Positions 55,082 through 62,846 of a stretch of 64,000 nt of DNA are shown here, one piece after another; position 1 is the first letter of the stretch, and each line of letters begins with the position of its first letter. A model generated the notes under the pieces. That model was given only the letters and a program-made list of their open reading frames with translations, had not been told where the DNA came from and made no database searches. The position numbers and the translations under genes are program-made. Source of the stretch: Pseudomonas sp. ICMP22404 (GTDB taxonomy: Bacteria > Pseudomonadota > Gammaproteobacteria > Pseudomonadales > Pseudomonadaceae); assembly GCF_006227205.1 (NCBI RefSeq), contig NZ_VCNG01000001.1, positions 434,001 to 498,000 of the forward strand, read 5' to 3'.

Positions 55082-55588
55082 TTATTGGGCAGGGCTGGAT
55101 GGGGGAACGACGACGTCGCTGCGCACGGCGCGTACATCGAGGCTGATCTGGTATTCGGTGTAGGCGCGCGGGGGCACATTCAACACCGTGCGCCACAGCG
55201 ACTGATCCAGTTCGCGGTAGCCCACCAGGATGCCGATATAGCGGGTCGACGGGTCGAGGTCGCGTTGCAGGCTCAATTGCTGGTCGGGATGGATCAGCAC
55301 TTCGTCCTGATCGATCAGATCGGCGCCCAGCGTCGCCTGGGCCCGTTCGGCCAGGGCGAAATAATCGGAACGGCCGAAGGTCGCCGCATTTTTCAATTCG
55401 AAAATCCGCACCCGCACCGGGGCCGGCTGGCCAGTGGCACCGGGGTTGAGACCGTTGATGGCGTGGAAGTGCAGCTCGACGGCGGCGGTATCGGCCTCAG
55501 CCTCTTCGGGCTGGGGTTTGGCCGCATCCTTGGCGCACGCCGTCAACAGAAGCGCGGTGGCAACTGCGAGTAAAAACCTGGGAATCAT
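55082..55588 (-). CDS. tssJ: TssJ, T6SS outer-membrane lipoprotein
   Basis: A 168-aa lipoprotein with lipobox LTAC (Cys at 18) in MIPRFLLAVATALLLTAC. The mature protein is a beta-sandwich with VRVRIFELKNAATFGRSDYF and TRYIGILVGYRELDQSLWRT, both typical of TssJ/VasD. It anchors TssM at the outer membrane. Confidence 0.96.
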   Translation of the reverse strand: MIPRFLLAVATALLLTACAKDAAKPQPEEAEADTAAVELHFHAINGLNPGATGQPAPVRVRIFELKNAATFGRSDYFALAERAQATLGADLIDQDEVLIHPDQQLSLQRDLDPSTRYIGILVGYRELDQSLWRTVLNVPPRAYTEYQISLDVRAVRSDVVVPPSSPAQ

Positions 55589-55654
55589 CCTGCGTCCTCA
55601 ATGACGTTTGAGCTATCCGTTGTTTATCTTGTGAAGGATTATGGACAGCGACGC

Positions 55655-57187
55655 TCAACGGCGTCGCTGTCGGGTACTGTGTTCTTCGTAGGCACGACTG
55701 AATTCACGACCGAACAGGTCCTGGAAATCCTCCTGGGCTTCCCGGGAAATATTGCTGTAGAGCTCGGTAAATTGCTGCCAATACTGGGCCTGCCGCGAGC
55801 CGCTGAAAATCCCCGTCAGCCCGCCAGGCTTGCCCATGCGTTCTTCCAGTTGCGCCGGCTCGAAGCGCGCCAGCAAATGTTTGATCGCCGCTTCCACACC
55901 GGCCATTACCGCCAGTTGGTGCGCCCGCAGGTCATCGAAGCTGTCCCGCACGGCCGCGTCCGGTGCCATGAACGCCTGGTTGCCATGGCGCAACAGCAGC
56001 AACAGGGCTTCATCGACGTTGGGGGCGAATTTCAACGGGTTGTTTTCCACCGGCTGGATCATCGTCTGCTGGATGCGGAACTCGCCCTTGAGACTGCTGC
56101 GAGCGCGCAAGACGTCGATCAGGCCTTCGACCATCAACCGATAACTGCGCCCGATGCTTTCCATCTGCGCCTCGGCCTGGGTCTTGTCCAGGCGCAGCTG
56201 GTCCAGGCCGGCGCCGCGCAGGAAGGCTTGCAGCAGGTCGGGTTGGGCGGCGTCGACCGGAACGGTCGGCGTGACCGGCATGACTGGAGCGACCGGCGCG
56301 ACTGGAGGTTCGACCCGAGCCACCGGTGGCTCGGGCAACGGCGCAGGTTCGGTCGGTATGCGGATATCCGCCAGATTGAACTCGGCGACACTCGTCTCAG
56401 GCGCGAAGATGTCCGGCAGCGGGATCGCAGGCTCGGGCATCTGGGGCACGGCTATCGAGACCGGCTCGACCACCGGCAATTGCGCGACCGGCGGCGGGGC
56501 AACGGACACCGGTGCCGGCTTGTCGCTGAACAGGTCCCAATCTTCCGGGATCACCGAGGCGGGACTCATTGCCACAGGCTCGACCACGGGCGGCGGGCTG
56601 GGACGAGGCATCGGCGTTGGTGGACGGAAATCATGCTGCTGGGCCGGCACATGATCGGGCTGGGTGGCCGGCGGCACGCTGGGCGGCGCAAGGAAATCGA
56701 ACAGGTCCGGCATTGTGTCCATGGCAGAGACGCCCTGGAACTGCGCCGGCGGAACCATGGGGATCGGCGCGGGAGTATTCACTGGCGCGGCCGCCTGGCG
56801 GCCCATCAAGGCTTCGAAGCTGCTGGACGACTCGGCAAAGGGGTTGCTGTCGGTGGCCGGCAGACTGAAGTCGACCCGCGCCTGGATTTCATAATCACCG
56901 ATGCGGATGATTTCGCCATCCTGCAGGGGTTCACTGTTGCCTTTGCGCAGGCGAACACCGGCCTTGACCAGCTCCACGCCATTGGTGCTGTTATCGGTTA
57001 AATAATATCGGCCGTCTTTGTATTGAATAACGCAATGTTTACCGGACACCAAACGTTCCGGGTCCGGCAATACCCAATCATTATCGGAACTACGGCCAAT
57101 TGCCATCACTCCCTGATCCATGGACTTTTCAGAACACTGACCGGGGGTAATCTTGTGATAACTAGTGATAGTCAAACACAGCGGCAT
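55655..57187 (-). CDS. fha: TagH/Fha, FHA-domain target of PpkA
   Basis: A 510-aa protein. N-terminal FHA domain (about 22-100): IGRSSDNDWVLPDPERLVSG, KHCVIQYKDGRYYLTDNS and TNGVEL, which carries the phosphothreonine-binding Arg, Ser and Asn. A long Pro/Ala/Val-rich linker (about 110-330) precedes the TagH C-terminal domain (about 330-500) with LLQAFLRGAGLDQL and EFSRAYEEHSTRQRRR. Phosphorylated Fha oligomerises and triggers secretion. The start at 57187 has GGAGG 5 bp before it and is nine codons inside a longer frame. Confidence 0.95.
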   Translation of the reverse strand: MPLCLTITSYHKITPGQCSEKSMDQGVMAIGRSSDNDWVLPDPERLVSGKHCVIQYKDGRYYLTDNSTNGVELVKAGVRLRKGNSEPLQDGEIIRIGDYEIQARVDFSLPATDSNPFAESSSSFEALMGRQAAAPVNTPAPIPMVPPAQFQGVSAMDTMPDLFDFLAPPSVPPATQPDHVPAQQHDFRPPTPMPRPSPPPVVEPVAMSPASVIPEDWDLFSDKPAPVSVAPPPVAQLPVVEPVSIAVPQMPEPAIPLPDIFAPETSVAEFNLADIRIPTEPAPLPEPPVARVEPPVAPVAPVMPVTPTVPVDAAQPDLLQAFLRGAGLDQLRLDKTQAEAQMESIGRSYRLMVEGLIDVLRARSSLKGEFRIQQTMIQPVENNPLKFAPNVDEALLLLLRHGNQAFMAPDAAVRDSFDDLRAHQLAVMAGVEAAIKHLLARFEPAQLEERMGKPGGLTGIFSGSRQAQYWQQFTELYSNISREAQEDFQDLFGREFSRAYEEHSTRQRRR

Positions 57188-57606
57188 CTCGCCTCCTTGC
57201 CAAATACTTTTCACACGTCTGCGCGCGCGGGTGAGCTAGGGAAACATTCGCCTGGTGACTCACCGGAAAACCTTGCAAACAACCGCGAAACGGCTTTTTG
57301 CCAGCATGATGGCTGATATTAACCGGCCTGCATGACAAAAAACCGCTCTCAGAACCTTCCTCGACCTGCCAGTCGCGCGGGTTGTTAAGCGCCTCACAAC
57401 TGTAACAGAGTGGAAATAGCTTACCTTGACAAGCGATAAGTACTACACCAAAAATGCACAACTCCTTGAATATAAATGATGGCACTTTAAGATCATCACG
57501 CATCTAAGGGGCCATTACCGTTAAGGGAGATGCGAAGTTCCACCCGGAACTTGCATGTGAACTGCCCGACTTCATTGTTCCTCGGGCGATAGGGAGATCG
57601 ATCCAA
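57188..57606. promoter_or_regulatory. Divergent fha-tssA control region
   Basis: The 419-bp space must hold promoters for both halves of the locus. The right part shows two hairpins in the presumed tssA leader, AAGTTCC/GGAACTT (57535-57552) and GCCCGA/TCGGGC (57564-57587). It also has three GGA motifs at 57526, 57546 and 57593, the last inside the tssA ribosome site. The fha ribosome site also contains AGGAGG. In P. aeruginosa RsmA represses both fha1 and tssA1 through such motifs. Confidence 0.6.
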
Positions 57607-58644
57607 GTGGATGTGCCTTTGTTGCTCGCCGCCGTTTCCGCGAACTCGCCTTGTGGCGAAGACCTGGAATATGACGCGGATTTCCTGCGCCTGGAACGTG
57701 ATTCCCAAGGTCAACCCGAGCGCAGCATGGGCGACTCGATATTGCCCGCCGAGCCCCCCGAGTGGCGCAGCATCCAGCAACAGAGCCTGGACCTGCTGCA
57801 ACGCAGCAAAGACCTGCGCATCACCCATTTCCTGTTGCAGAGCTCCCTGGCCCTCGAAGGTCTTCCAGGCCTGGCCCGCGTCTTGACGCTGATCAGCGAA
57901 TTACTCAAGCAATACTGGGCCGACCTGCACCCGCGCCTGGATGCCGATGACGACAACGATCCCACCGTGCGCATCAACGCCCTCGCCGGCCTGACGTCCG
58001 ATGTCACCATCCGCCTGCTGCGCGAGAGCATCCTGGCCCGTTCGCGCGCCTTCGGCCCGGTCACCCTGCGCGCCGCCGCCAACGCCAGCGGCCTGCAAAG
58101 TTTCGCGGACGAAAGCCTCGGTGCCGAACAACTGGCCGGCGCGTTGCGCGACAGCGACCCCGAACAGCTGGAAACCACCCGCGCGGCGCTGCTGGAAGCT
58201 CGCGCCGCTGCCGAAGCCATCGAGCAGGAGGTCAGCGATCAGGTCGGTTCCGCCCAAGGTGTGGACCTCGGCCCGCTGAAGCAGCCACTGAAGATGGCCT
58301 TGCAGATTCTCGGGCAGTTCGCGCCGCAGAGCGGCGACAGCACCCTCTCTGACGCCGTCGCCGACGACAGCGCCGCACCGAGCGAATACACCAGCGCGCC
58401 GAGCATGCCGCGCAATACCGGCACGAGCACGGTCAGCGGTGAAATCAACAACCGCGACGACGTGCTGCGCAGCCTGGACCGGATTCTCGCTTACTACACC
58501 CGTCACGAGCCCTCCAGCCCCCTGCCGGTGCTGCTGAATCGGGCCAAGAATCTGGTGCACGCCGACTTCGCGGCCATTGTGCGCAACCTGATTCCCGACG
58601 GCATGAGCCAATTTGAAAACCTGCGCGGCCCGGACAGCGAATAA
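57607..58644 (+). CDS. tssA: TssA, T6SS cap/priming protein
   Basis: A 345-aa protein starting from a GTG: MDVPLLLAAVSANSPCGEDL, followed by EYDADFL, the ImpA N-terminal signature. The conserved first domain runs to about 130 and includes WADLHPRLDADDDNDPTVR. The variable C-terminal part is of the short H1 type. TssA starts sheath assembly. The GTG is supported by AGGGAGA 10 bp upstream and by lack of an upstream ATG. It is the first gene of the rightward block. Confidence 0.96.
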   Translation: MDVPLLLAAVSANSPCGEDLEYDADFLRLERDSQGQPERSMGDSILPAEPPEWRSIQQQSLDLLQRSKDLRITHFLLQSSLALEGLPGLARVLTLISELLKQYWADLHPRLDADDDNDPTVRINALAGLTSDVTIRLLRESILARSRAFGPVTLRAAANASGLQSFADESLGAEQLAGALRDSDPEQLETTRAALLEARAAAEAIEQEVSDQVGSAQGVDLGPLKQPLKMALQILGQFAPQSGDSTLSDAVADDSAAPSEYTSAPSMPRNTGTSTVSGEINNRDDVLRSLDRILAYYTRHEPSSPLPVLLNRAKNLVHADFAAIVRNLIPDGMSQFENLRGPDSE

Positions 58645-58725
58645 CAGCGAGCGGATCACGCAGTCACGTCACCGGCCCCACCGGATGACGCCAACACCGT
58701 CGCTCAAGCGACCAGGAGCAGCAAC

Positions 58726-59232
58726 GTGGCGAAGCAAAGTTCTCAGAAATTCATCGCGCGCAACCGCGCGCCTCGAGTGCAGATCGAGTACGACGTCGAG
58801 CTCTACGGCGCCGAGAAAAAGGTCCAGTTGCCCTTCGTCATGGGGGTAATGGCTGACCTCGCCGGCAAGCCCGCCGAGCCTCTGGCACCCGTGGCCGACC
58901 GCAAGTTCCTTGAAATCGATGTCGACAATTTCGACTCACGCCTCAAGGCCATGCAACCGCGCGTAGCATTCCATGTACCCAACGAACTGACCGGCGAAGG
59001 CAACCTGAGCCTGGACCTGACCTTCGAGAGCATGGACGACTTCAGCCCGGCCGCCGTGGCTCGCAAGGTCGACTCGCTGAACAAGTTGCTCGAAGCACGC
59101 ACCCAACTGGCCAACCTGCTGACCTACATGGACGGCAAGACTGGCGCCGAAGAAATCATCATGAAGGCGATCAAGGACCCAGCGCTGTTGCAGGCCCTGG
59201 CGAGCGCGCCGAAGCCAGCACAGGATCAATGA
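58726..59232 (+). CDS. tssB: TssB, contractile sheath small subunit
   Basis: A 168-aa protein with SSQKFIARNRAPRVQIEYDV, the typical N terminus, and PFVMGVMADLAGKP. It wraps around the Hcp tube with TssC as the contractile sheath. The start is a GTG at 58726 with AGGAG 9 bp upstream. Its stop overlaps the tssC ATG. Confidence 0.98.
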   Translation: MAKQSSQKFIARNRAPRVQIEYDVELYGAEKKVQLPFVMGVMADLAGKPAEPLAPVADRKFLEIDVDNFDSRLKAMQPRVAFHVPNELTGEGNLSLDLTFESMDDFSPAAVARKVDSLNKLLEARTQLANLLTYMDGKTGAEEIIMKAIKDPALLQALASAPKPAQDQ

Positions 59233-60731
59233 TCATGACCGACAATACCGTCCGCGAAGGCGCACAGAACCTGGGCGCGACTGAAGAAACCAGCGAATTC
59301 GCGTCCCTGCTGCTGCAAGAATTCAAGCCCAAGACCGAGCGCGCCCGCGAAGCGGTCGAGACCGCCGTGCGTACCCTGGCCGAACAGGCCCTGGCGCAGA
59401 CCGACCTGGTGTCCAACGACGCCATCAAATCGATCGAGTCGATCATCGCCGCCATCGACGCCAAGCTCACCGCCCAGGTCAACCAGGTGATCCATCACCC
59501 GGACTTCCAACAGCTGGAAAGCGCCTGGCGTGGCCTGCACTACCTGGTCAACAACACCGAGACCGATGAGCAACTGAAGATCCGTGTGCTCAACATCTCC
59601 AAGACCGACCTGCACAAGACCCTGAAGAAATTCAAGGGTACCGCGTGGGACCAGAGCCCGCTCTTCAAGAAGATGTACGAAGAAGAATACGGCCAGTTCG
59701 GCGGCGAGCCTTACGGCTGCCTGGTAGGCGACTACTACTTCGACCAGTCGCCACCGGACGTGGAGCTGTTGGGCGAACTGTCGAAAGTCTGCGCAGCGAT
59801 GCACGCACCGTTCATTTCCGCCGCCTCGCCAACCGTGATGGGCATGGGCTCCTGGCAGGAACTGTCGAACCCGCGCGACCTGACCAAGATCTTCACCACA
59901 CCGGAATACGCCGGCTGGCGCTCCCTGCGTGAATCGGAAGACTCGCGCTACATCGGCCTGACCATGCCGCGCTTCCTGGCGCGCCTGCCGTACGGCGCCA
60001 AGACCGATCCGGTGGAAGCCTTCGCCTTCGAAGAAAACACCGACGGCGCCGACAGCTCGAAGTACACCTGGGCCAACGCCGCCTACGCGATGGCCGTGAA
60101 CATCAACCGTTCGTTCAAACACTTCGGCTGGTGCTCGCGCATCCGCGGCGTGGAGTCCGGCGGTGAAGTGGAAAACCTGCCGGCCCACACGTTCCCGACC
60201 GATGACGGTGGCGTGGACATGAAGTGCCCGACCGAGATCGCCATTTCGGACCGCCGTGAAGCGGAACTGGCGAAGAACGGTTTCATGCCGCTGCTGCACA
60301 AGAAAAATACCGACTTCGCCGCGTTCATCGGCGCCCAGTCGCTGCAGAAACCGGCCGAATACGACGATCCGGACGCCACCGCCAACGCCAACCTGGCCGC
60401 ACGCCTGCCGTACCTGTTCGCCACTTGCCGTTTCGCCCACTACCTGAAGTGCATCGTGCGCGACAAGATCGGTTCCTTCAAAGAGAAGGACGAGATGCAG
60501 CGCTGGTTGCAGGACTGGATCCTCAACTACGTCGACGGCGACCCGGCGCACTCCACCGAAACCACCAAGGCCCAGCACCCACTGGCGGCAGCCGAAGTGA
60601 TCGTGGAAGAAGTCGAAGGCAACCCGGGGTATTACAACTCCAAGTTCTACCTGCGCCCGCACTACCAGCTCGAAGGGCTGACCGTGTCGCTGCGCCTGGT
60701 ATCGAAACTGCCTTCGGCCAAGGGCGCGTAA
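59229..60731 (+). CDS. tssC: TssC, contractile sheath large subunit
   Basis: A 500-aa protein. The family landmarks are LNQVIHHPDFQQLESAWRGL-type (here VNQVIHHPDFQQLESAWRGL), GEPYGCLVGDYYF and RFLARLPYG, and the C-terminal handshake and ClpV-recognition region is intact. It polymerises with TssB; contraction drives the Hcp-VgrG spike. The ATGA overlap with tssB means coupled translation. Confidence 0.98.
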   Translation: MIMTDNTVREGAQNLGATEETSEFASLLLQEFKPKTERAREAVETAVRTLAEQALAQTDLVSNDAIKSIESIIAAIDAKLTAQVNQVIHHPDFQQLESAWRGLHYLVNNTETDEQLKIRVLNISKTDLHKTLKKFKGTAWDQSPLFKKMYEEEYGQFGGEPYGCLVGDYYFDQSPPDVELLGELSKVCAAMHAPFISAASPTVMGMGSWQELSNPRDLTKIFTTPEYAGWRSLRESEDSRYIGLTMPRFLARLPYGAKTDPVEAFAFEENTDGADSSKYTWANAAYAMAVNINRSFKHFGWCSRIRGVESGGEVENLPAHTFPTDDGGVDMKCPTEIAISDRREAELAKNGFMPLLHKKNTDFAAFIGAQSLQKPAEYDDPDATANANLAARLPYLFATCRFAHYLKCIVRDKIGSFKEKDEMQRWLQDWILNYVDGDPAHSTETTKAQHPLAAAEVIVEEVEGNPGYYNSKFYLRPHYQLEGLTVSLRLVSKLPSAKGA

Positions 60732-60744
60732 CAACCCCTTGATG

Positions 60745-60849
60745 TGATCGTTCCCACGCTCGGCGTGGGAATGCCGCCCGGGACGCTCCGCGTCCCTGGA
60801 ACGCAGAGCGTCCCAAGATGCGTTGCCACGCAGAGCGTGGGAACGATCA
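60745..60849. repeat. Inverted intergenic repeat (TGATCGTTCCCACG family)
   Basis: TGATCGTTCCCACGCTC at the left and its inverse GAGCGTGGGAACGATCA at the right, with internal GACGCTCCGCGTC/GAACGCAGAGCGTC arms. Same family as 33042-33171. It lies inside the T6SS operon, between tssC and hcp, and could form a stable mRNA hairpin there. Confidence 0.85.
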
Positions 60850-60889
60850 ACACAACACAACGTGGTTAGAAACCACACAGGGAGAAAAC

Positions 60890-61378
60890 ATGGCTGTTGA
60901 TATTTTCATCAAGATCGGCGACATCAAGGGCGAGTCCATGGACAAGGCCCACAAGGACGAAATCGACGTCCTGAACTGGAGCTGGGGCATGTCCCAGTCC
61001 GGCAACATGCACATGGGCAGTGGCGGCGGCGCCGGCAAGGTGAACATCCAGGACCTGTCGTTGACCAAGTACGTCGACAAGGCTTCGCCGAACCTGATGA
61101 TGCACTGCGCCAGCGGCAAGCACATCGACAAGGTCAAGCTGACCGTGCGCAAGGCCGGCGGTGAAAGCCAGGTCGAGTACATGATCATCAACCTGGAAGA
61201 AGTGCTGATCACCTCCCTGAGCACCGGCGGCTCGGGCAGCGATGATCGTCTGACCGAAAACGTCACCCTGAACTTCGCCAAGGTGCTGGTGGACTACCAG
61301 CCTCAGAAAGCCGACGGCAGCAAGGAAGGCGGTCCGGTCAAGTTCGGCTGGAACGTGCGTCAGAACGTCAAGGTGTAA
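60890..61378 (+). CDS. hcp: Hcp, T6SS inner tube protein
   Basis: A 162-aa Hcp1-type protein starting MAVDIFIKIGDIKGESMDKA, with INVLNWSWGMSQSG-type (here IDVLNWSWGMSQSG) and KYVDKASPNLMMHCASGKHI. It forms hexameric rings stacked into the injected tube and can chaperone small effectors such as amidases. GGGAGA lies 6 bp before the ATG. The same length as P. aeruginosa Hcp1. Confidence 0.98.
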   Translation: MAVDIFIKIGDIKGESMDKAHKDEIDVLNWSWGMSQSGNMHMGSGGGAGKVNIQDLSLTKYVDKASPNLMMHCASGKHIDKVKLTVRKAGGESQVEYMIINLEEVLITSLSTGGSGSDDRLTENVTLNFAKVLVDYQPQKADGSKEGGPVKFGWNVRQNVKV

Positions 61379-61383
61379 TCGAA

Positions 61384-61414
61384 CACGCCCCCGGTGCCCC
61401 GCGCCGGGGGTGTT
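61384..61414 (+). terminator. Hairpin after hcp
   Basis: CCCCCGG and CCGGGGG form a strong stem with a 9-nt loop, followed by TGTTT rather than a full T-run. It probably partially ends transcription and gives hcp more mRNA than tae4. Confidence 0.6.
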
Positions 61415-61459
61415 TGGTGCTAGCTCTAATCCAATCCTTTGCAGCGCGGTGTCTGAGTC

Positions 61460-61915
61460 ATGGCCAAGCCTTCGTTTATCAATTTGTGGAAAGCCTATTC
61501 CGACCTGTTGGTTGCCCATCCTGACGCAAAACCCTGTGACGGTCCCTGGGCAAACCAATGCGCCATACGCATGAGCCTGACGCTCAATGCGGAGAAAACC
61601 ATCAAGGTCAACAAATCCACCTACACCAAAGACCCCCTGTGCAAGCATGAACACGCCAGGGGCGCCGAGTCATTGGCCAATTGGTTGTGGAAACATCATC
61701 TGGGCCGTCCAACTATTCTCAGTAACAGCCCCGAAGACCGAAAGACATTGATGGGCAAGACCGGCCTGATTTTCTTCAAGGACTGCTTCCAGCAATCCGG
61801 AGAGACTGCCGAAGGTCGTAGCGGCGACCATATCGATCTATGGAATCGTGGCCTGACCCAAACCAGCGACCTTTTCTATCGATCCAAGAAAGTCTGGTTC
61901 TGGGAGCTCACTTAA
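61460..61915 (+). CDS. tae4: Type VI amidase effector Tae4
   Basis: A 151-aa protein with the Tae4 catalytic signature: Cys34 in NQCAIRMSLTL and His124 in SGDHIDLWN. Tae4 enzymes are NlpC/P60-type DL-endopeptidases that cut the peptide stems of target-cell peptidoglycan, and they are secreted through Hcp. It has no signal peptide, as expected for a T6SS cargo. It lies directly after hcp and overlaps its downstream partner by 1 bp. Confidence 0.93.
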   Translation: MAKPSFINLWKAYSDLLVAHPDAKPCDGPWANQCAIRMSLTLNAEKTIKVNKSTYTKDPLCKHEHARGAESLANWLWKHHLGRPTILSNSPEDRKTLMGKTGLIFFKDCFQQSGETAEGRSGDHIDLWNRGLTQTSDLFYRSKKVWFWELT

Positions 61916-62340
61916 TGAACAAGGCCCTGTTCGCCCTATGCCTGACGACTAGCCTGACCAGCCTGAGCGCATGCGCCGAGCATGCCGGGACGCCGACCAC
62001 CCAGGCGGTTTTCGAGGGCCAGCCACTCAGCCTGGTGGACGATCAGGGTCAATGCACGCTGGTCAAACCCGACCAGAGTCGCATGAAGCTGGACATGGAA
62101 TGGCCGTGCGGCTTCAGCTTGGATAAACAGCAGAAATTGCGCGTGGAAATGTTCAATAACATCCCGATTTTTGCGGTCTGGCGCAGCGAACACATGCCCG
62201 CCCCCAGCCGCGATTGTCTGAGCAAAATGCAGGCTATTCGTCAGCTGCCGGAAGGTTTCGAGGCGGGAACGGTCAGCCTGTATGCAGCTTGCGGCGCCGG
62301 CGGAGACCAGAAAATGTACGTGGCACCCTTTACGTGGTAA
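61915..62340 (+). CDS. Putative immunity lipoprotein for Tae4
   Basis: A 141-aa protein with a signal peptide, [20 protein letters not shown], whose lipobox LSAC suggests acylation of Cys20. The mature part has four more Cys residues, enough for disulfides in the periplasm, where Tae4 acts. I see no clear resemblance to the Tai4 family, so it may be an unrelated immunity type. Position (TAATG-type overlap with tae4, before tssE) and periplasmic targeting are the evidence. It overlaps tssE by 7 bp. Confidence 0.65.
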   Translation: MNKALFALCLTTSLTSLSACAEHAGTPTTQAVFEGQPLSLVDDQGQCTLVKPDQSRMKLDMEWPCGFSLDKQQKLRVEMFNNIPIFAVWRSEHMPAPSRDCLSKMQAIRQLPEGFEAGTVSLYAACGAGGDQKMYVAPFTW

Positions 62341-62846
62341 CCGAAATCGCCACCCGCGATCGCCTCCAACCCTCCCTATTGGACCGGTTGACCGACGACG
62401 ATCCGACCAACCCCAAGGAAAGCGCCGACAAACGCGTGCTGTCCCTGACCCAATTGAAGGCCTCGGTGCTGCGTGACCTGGCGTGGCTGCTCAACACCAC
62501 CTCATTGCTCGACGCCGATGCCACGCTGCACACCCCGGCGGGTACCTCAGTGGTGAACTTCGGGCTGCCGGCGCTGGCCGGCAACAGCGCGTCGAACGTC
62601 GATCTTTCGGCGCTGGAAGCGCTGATCCACCAGGCCATCGCCACCTTCGAGCCGCGCATCCTGCGTCATACCCTGCGGGTGCGGGCCCGGTCGACGGCCG
62701 AGATGAACCACAACGCCTTGAGCTTCGAGATCGAAGGCGACCTCTGGGCGCAGCCGGTGCCGTTGCGCCTGATGCTGCAAACCGACCTGGACCTGGAAAC
62801 CGGCCATGTGCGCGTGGTCAACGCCGATCAGCGGAGACGCTCATGA
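62334..62846 (+). CDS. tssE: TssE, T6SS baseplate protein (gp25-like)
   Basis: A 170-aa protein with [20 protein letters not shown] at the N terminus and [12 protein letters not shown], followed by [12 protein letters not shown], the phage gp25 lysozyme-like baseplate signature without lysozyme residues. I place the start at a GTG inside the end of the immunity gene. No ATG is in frame nearby and the ribosome site is weak, so it probably depends on translation of the upstream gene. It overlaps tssF by ATGA. Confidence 0.92.
   Translation: MVTEIATRDRLQPSLLDRLTDDDPTNPKESADKRVLSLTQLKASVLRDLAWLLNTTSLLDADATLHTPAGTSVVNFGLPALAGNSASNVDLSALEALIHQAIATFEPRILRHTLRVRARSTAEMNHNALSFEIEGDLWAQPVPLRLMLQTDLDLETGHVRVVNADQRRRS

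Noticed and set aside
52649..55573. A 974-codon plus-strand frame over tssL, tssK and tssJ
   Set aside because: Antisense shadow of T6SS genes with low-complexity His/Gln/Gly-rich composition typical of such shadows.
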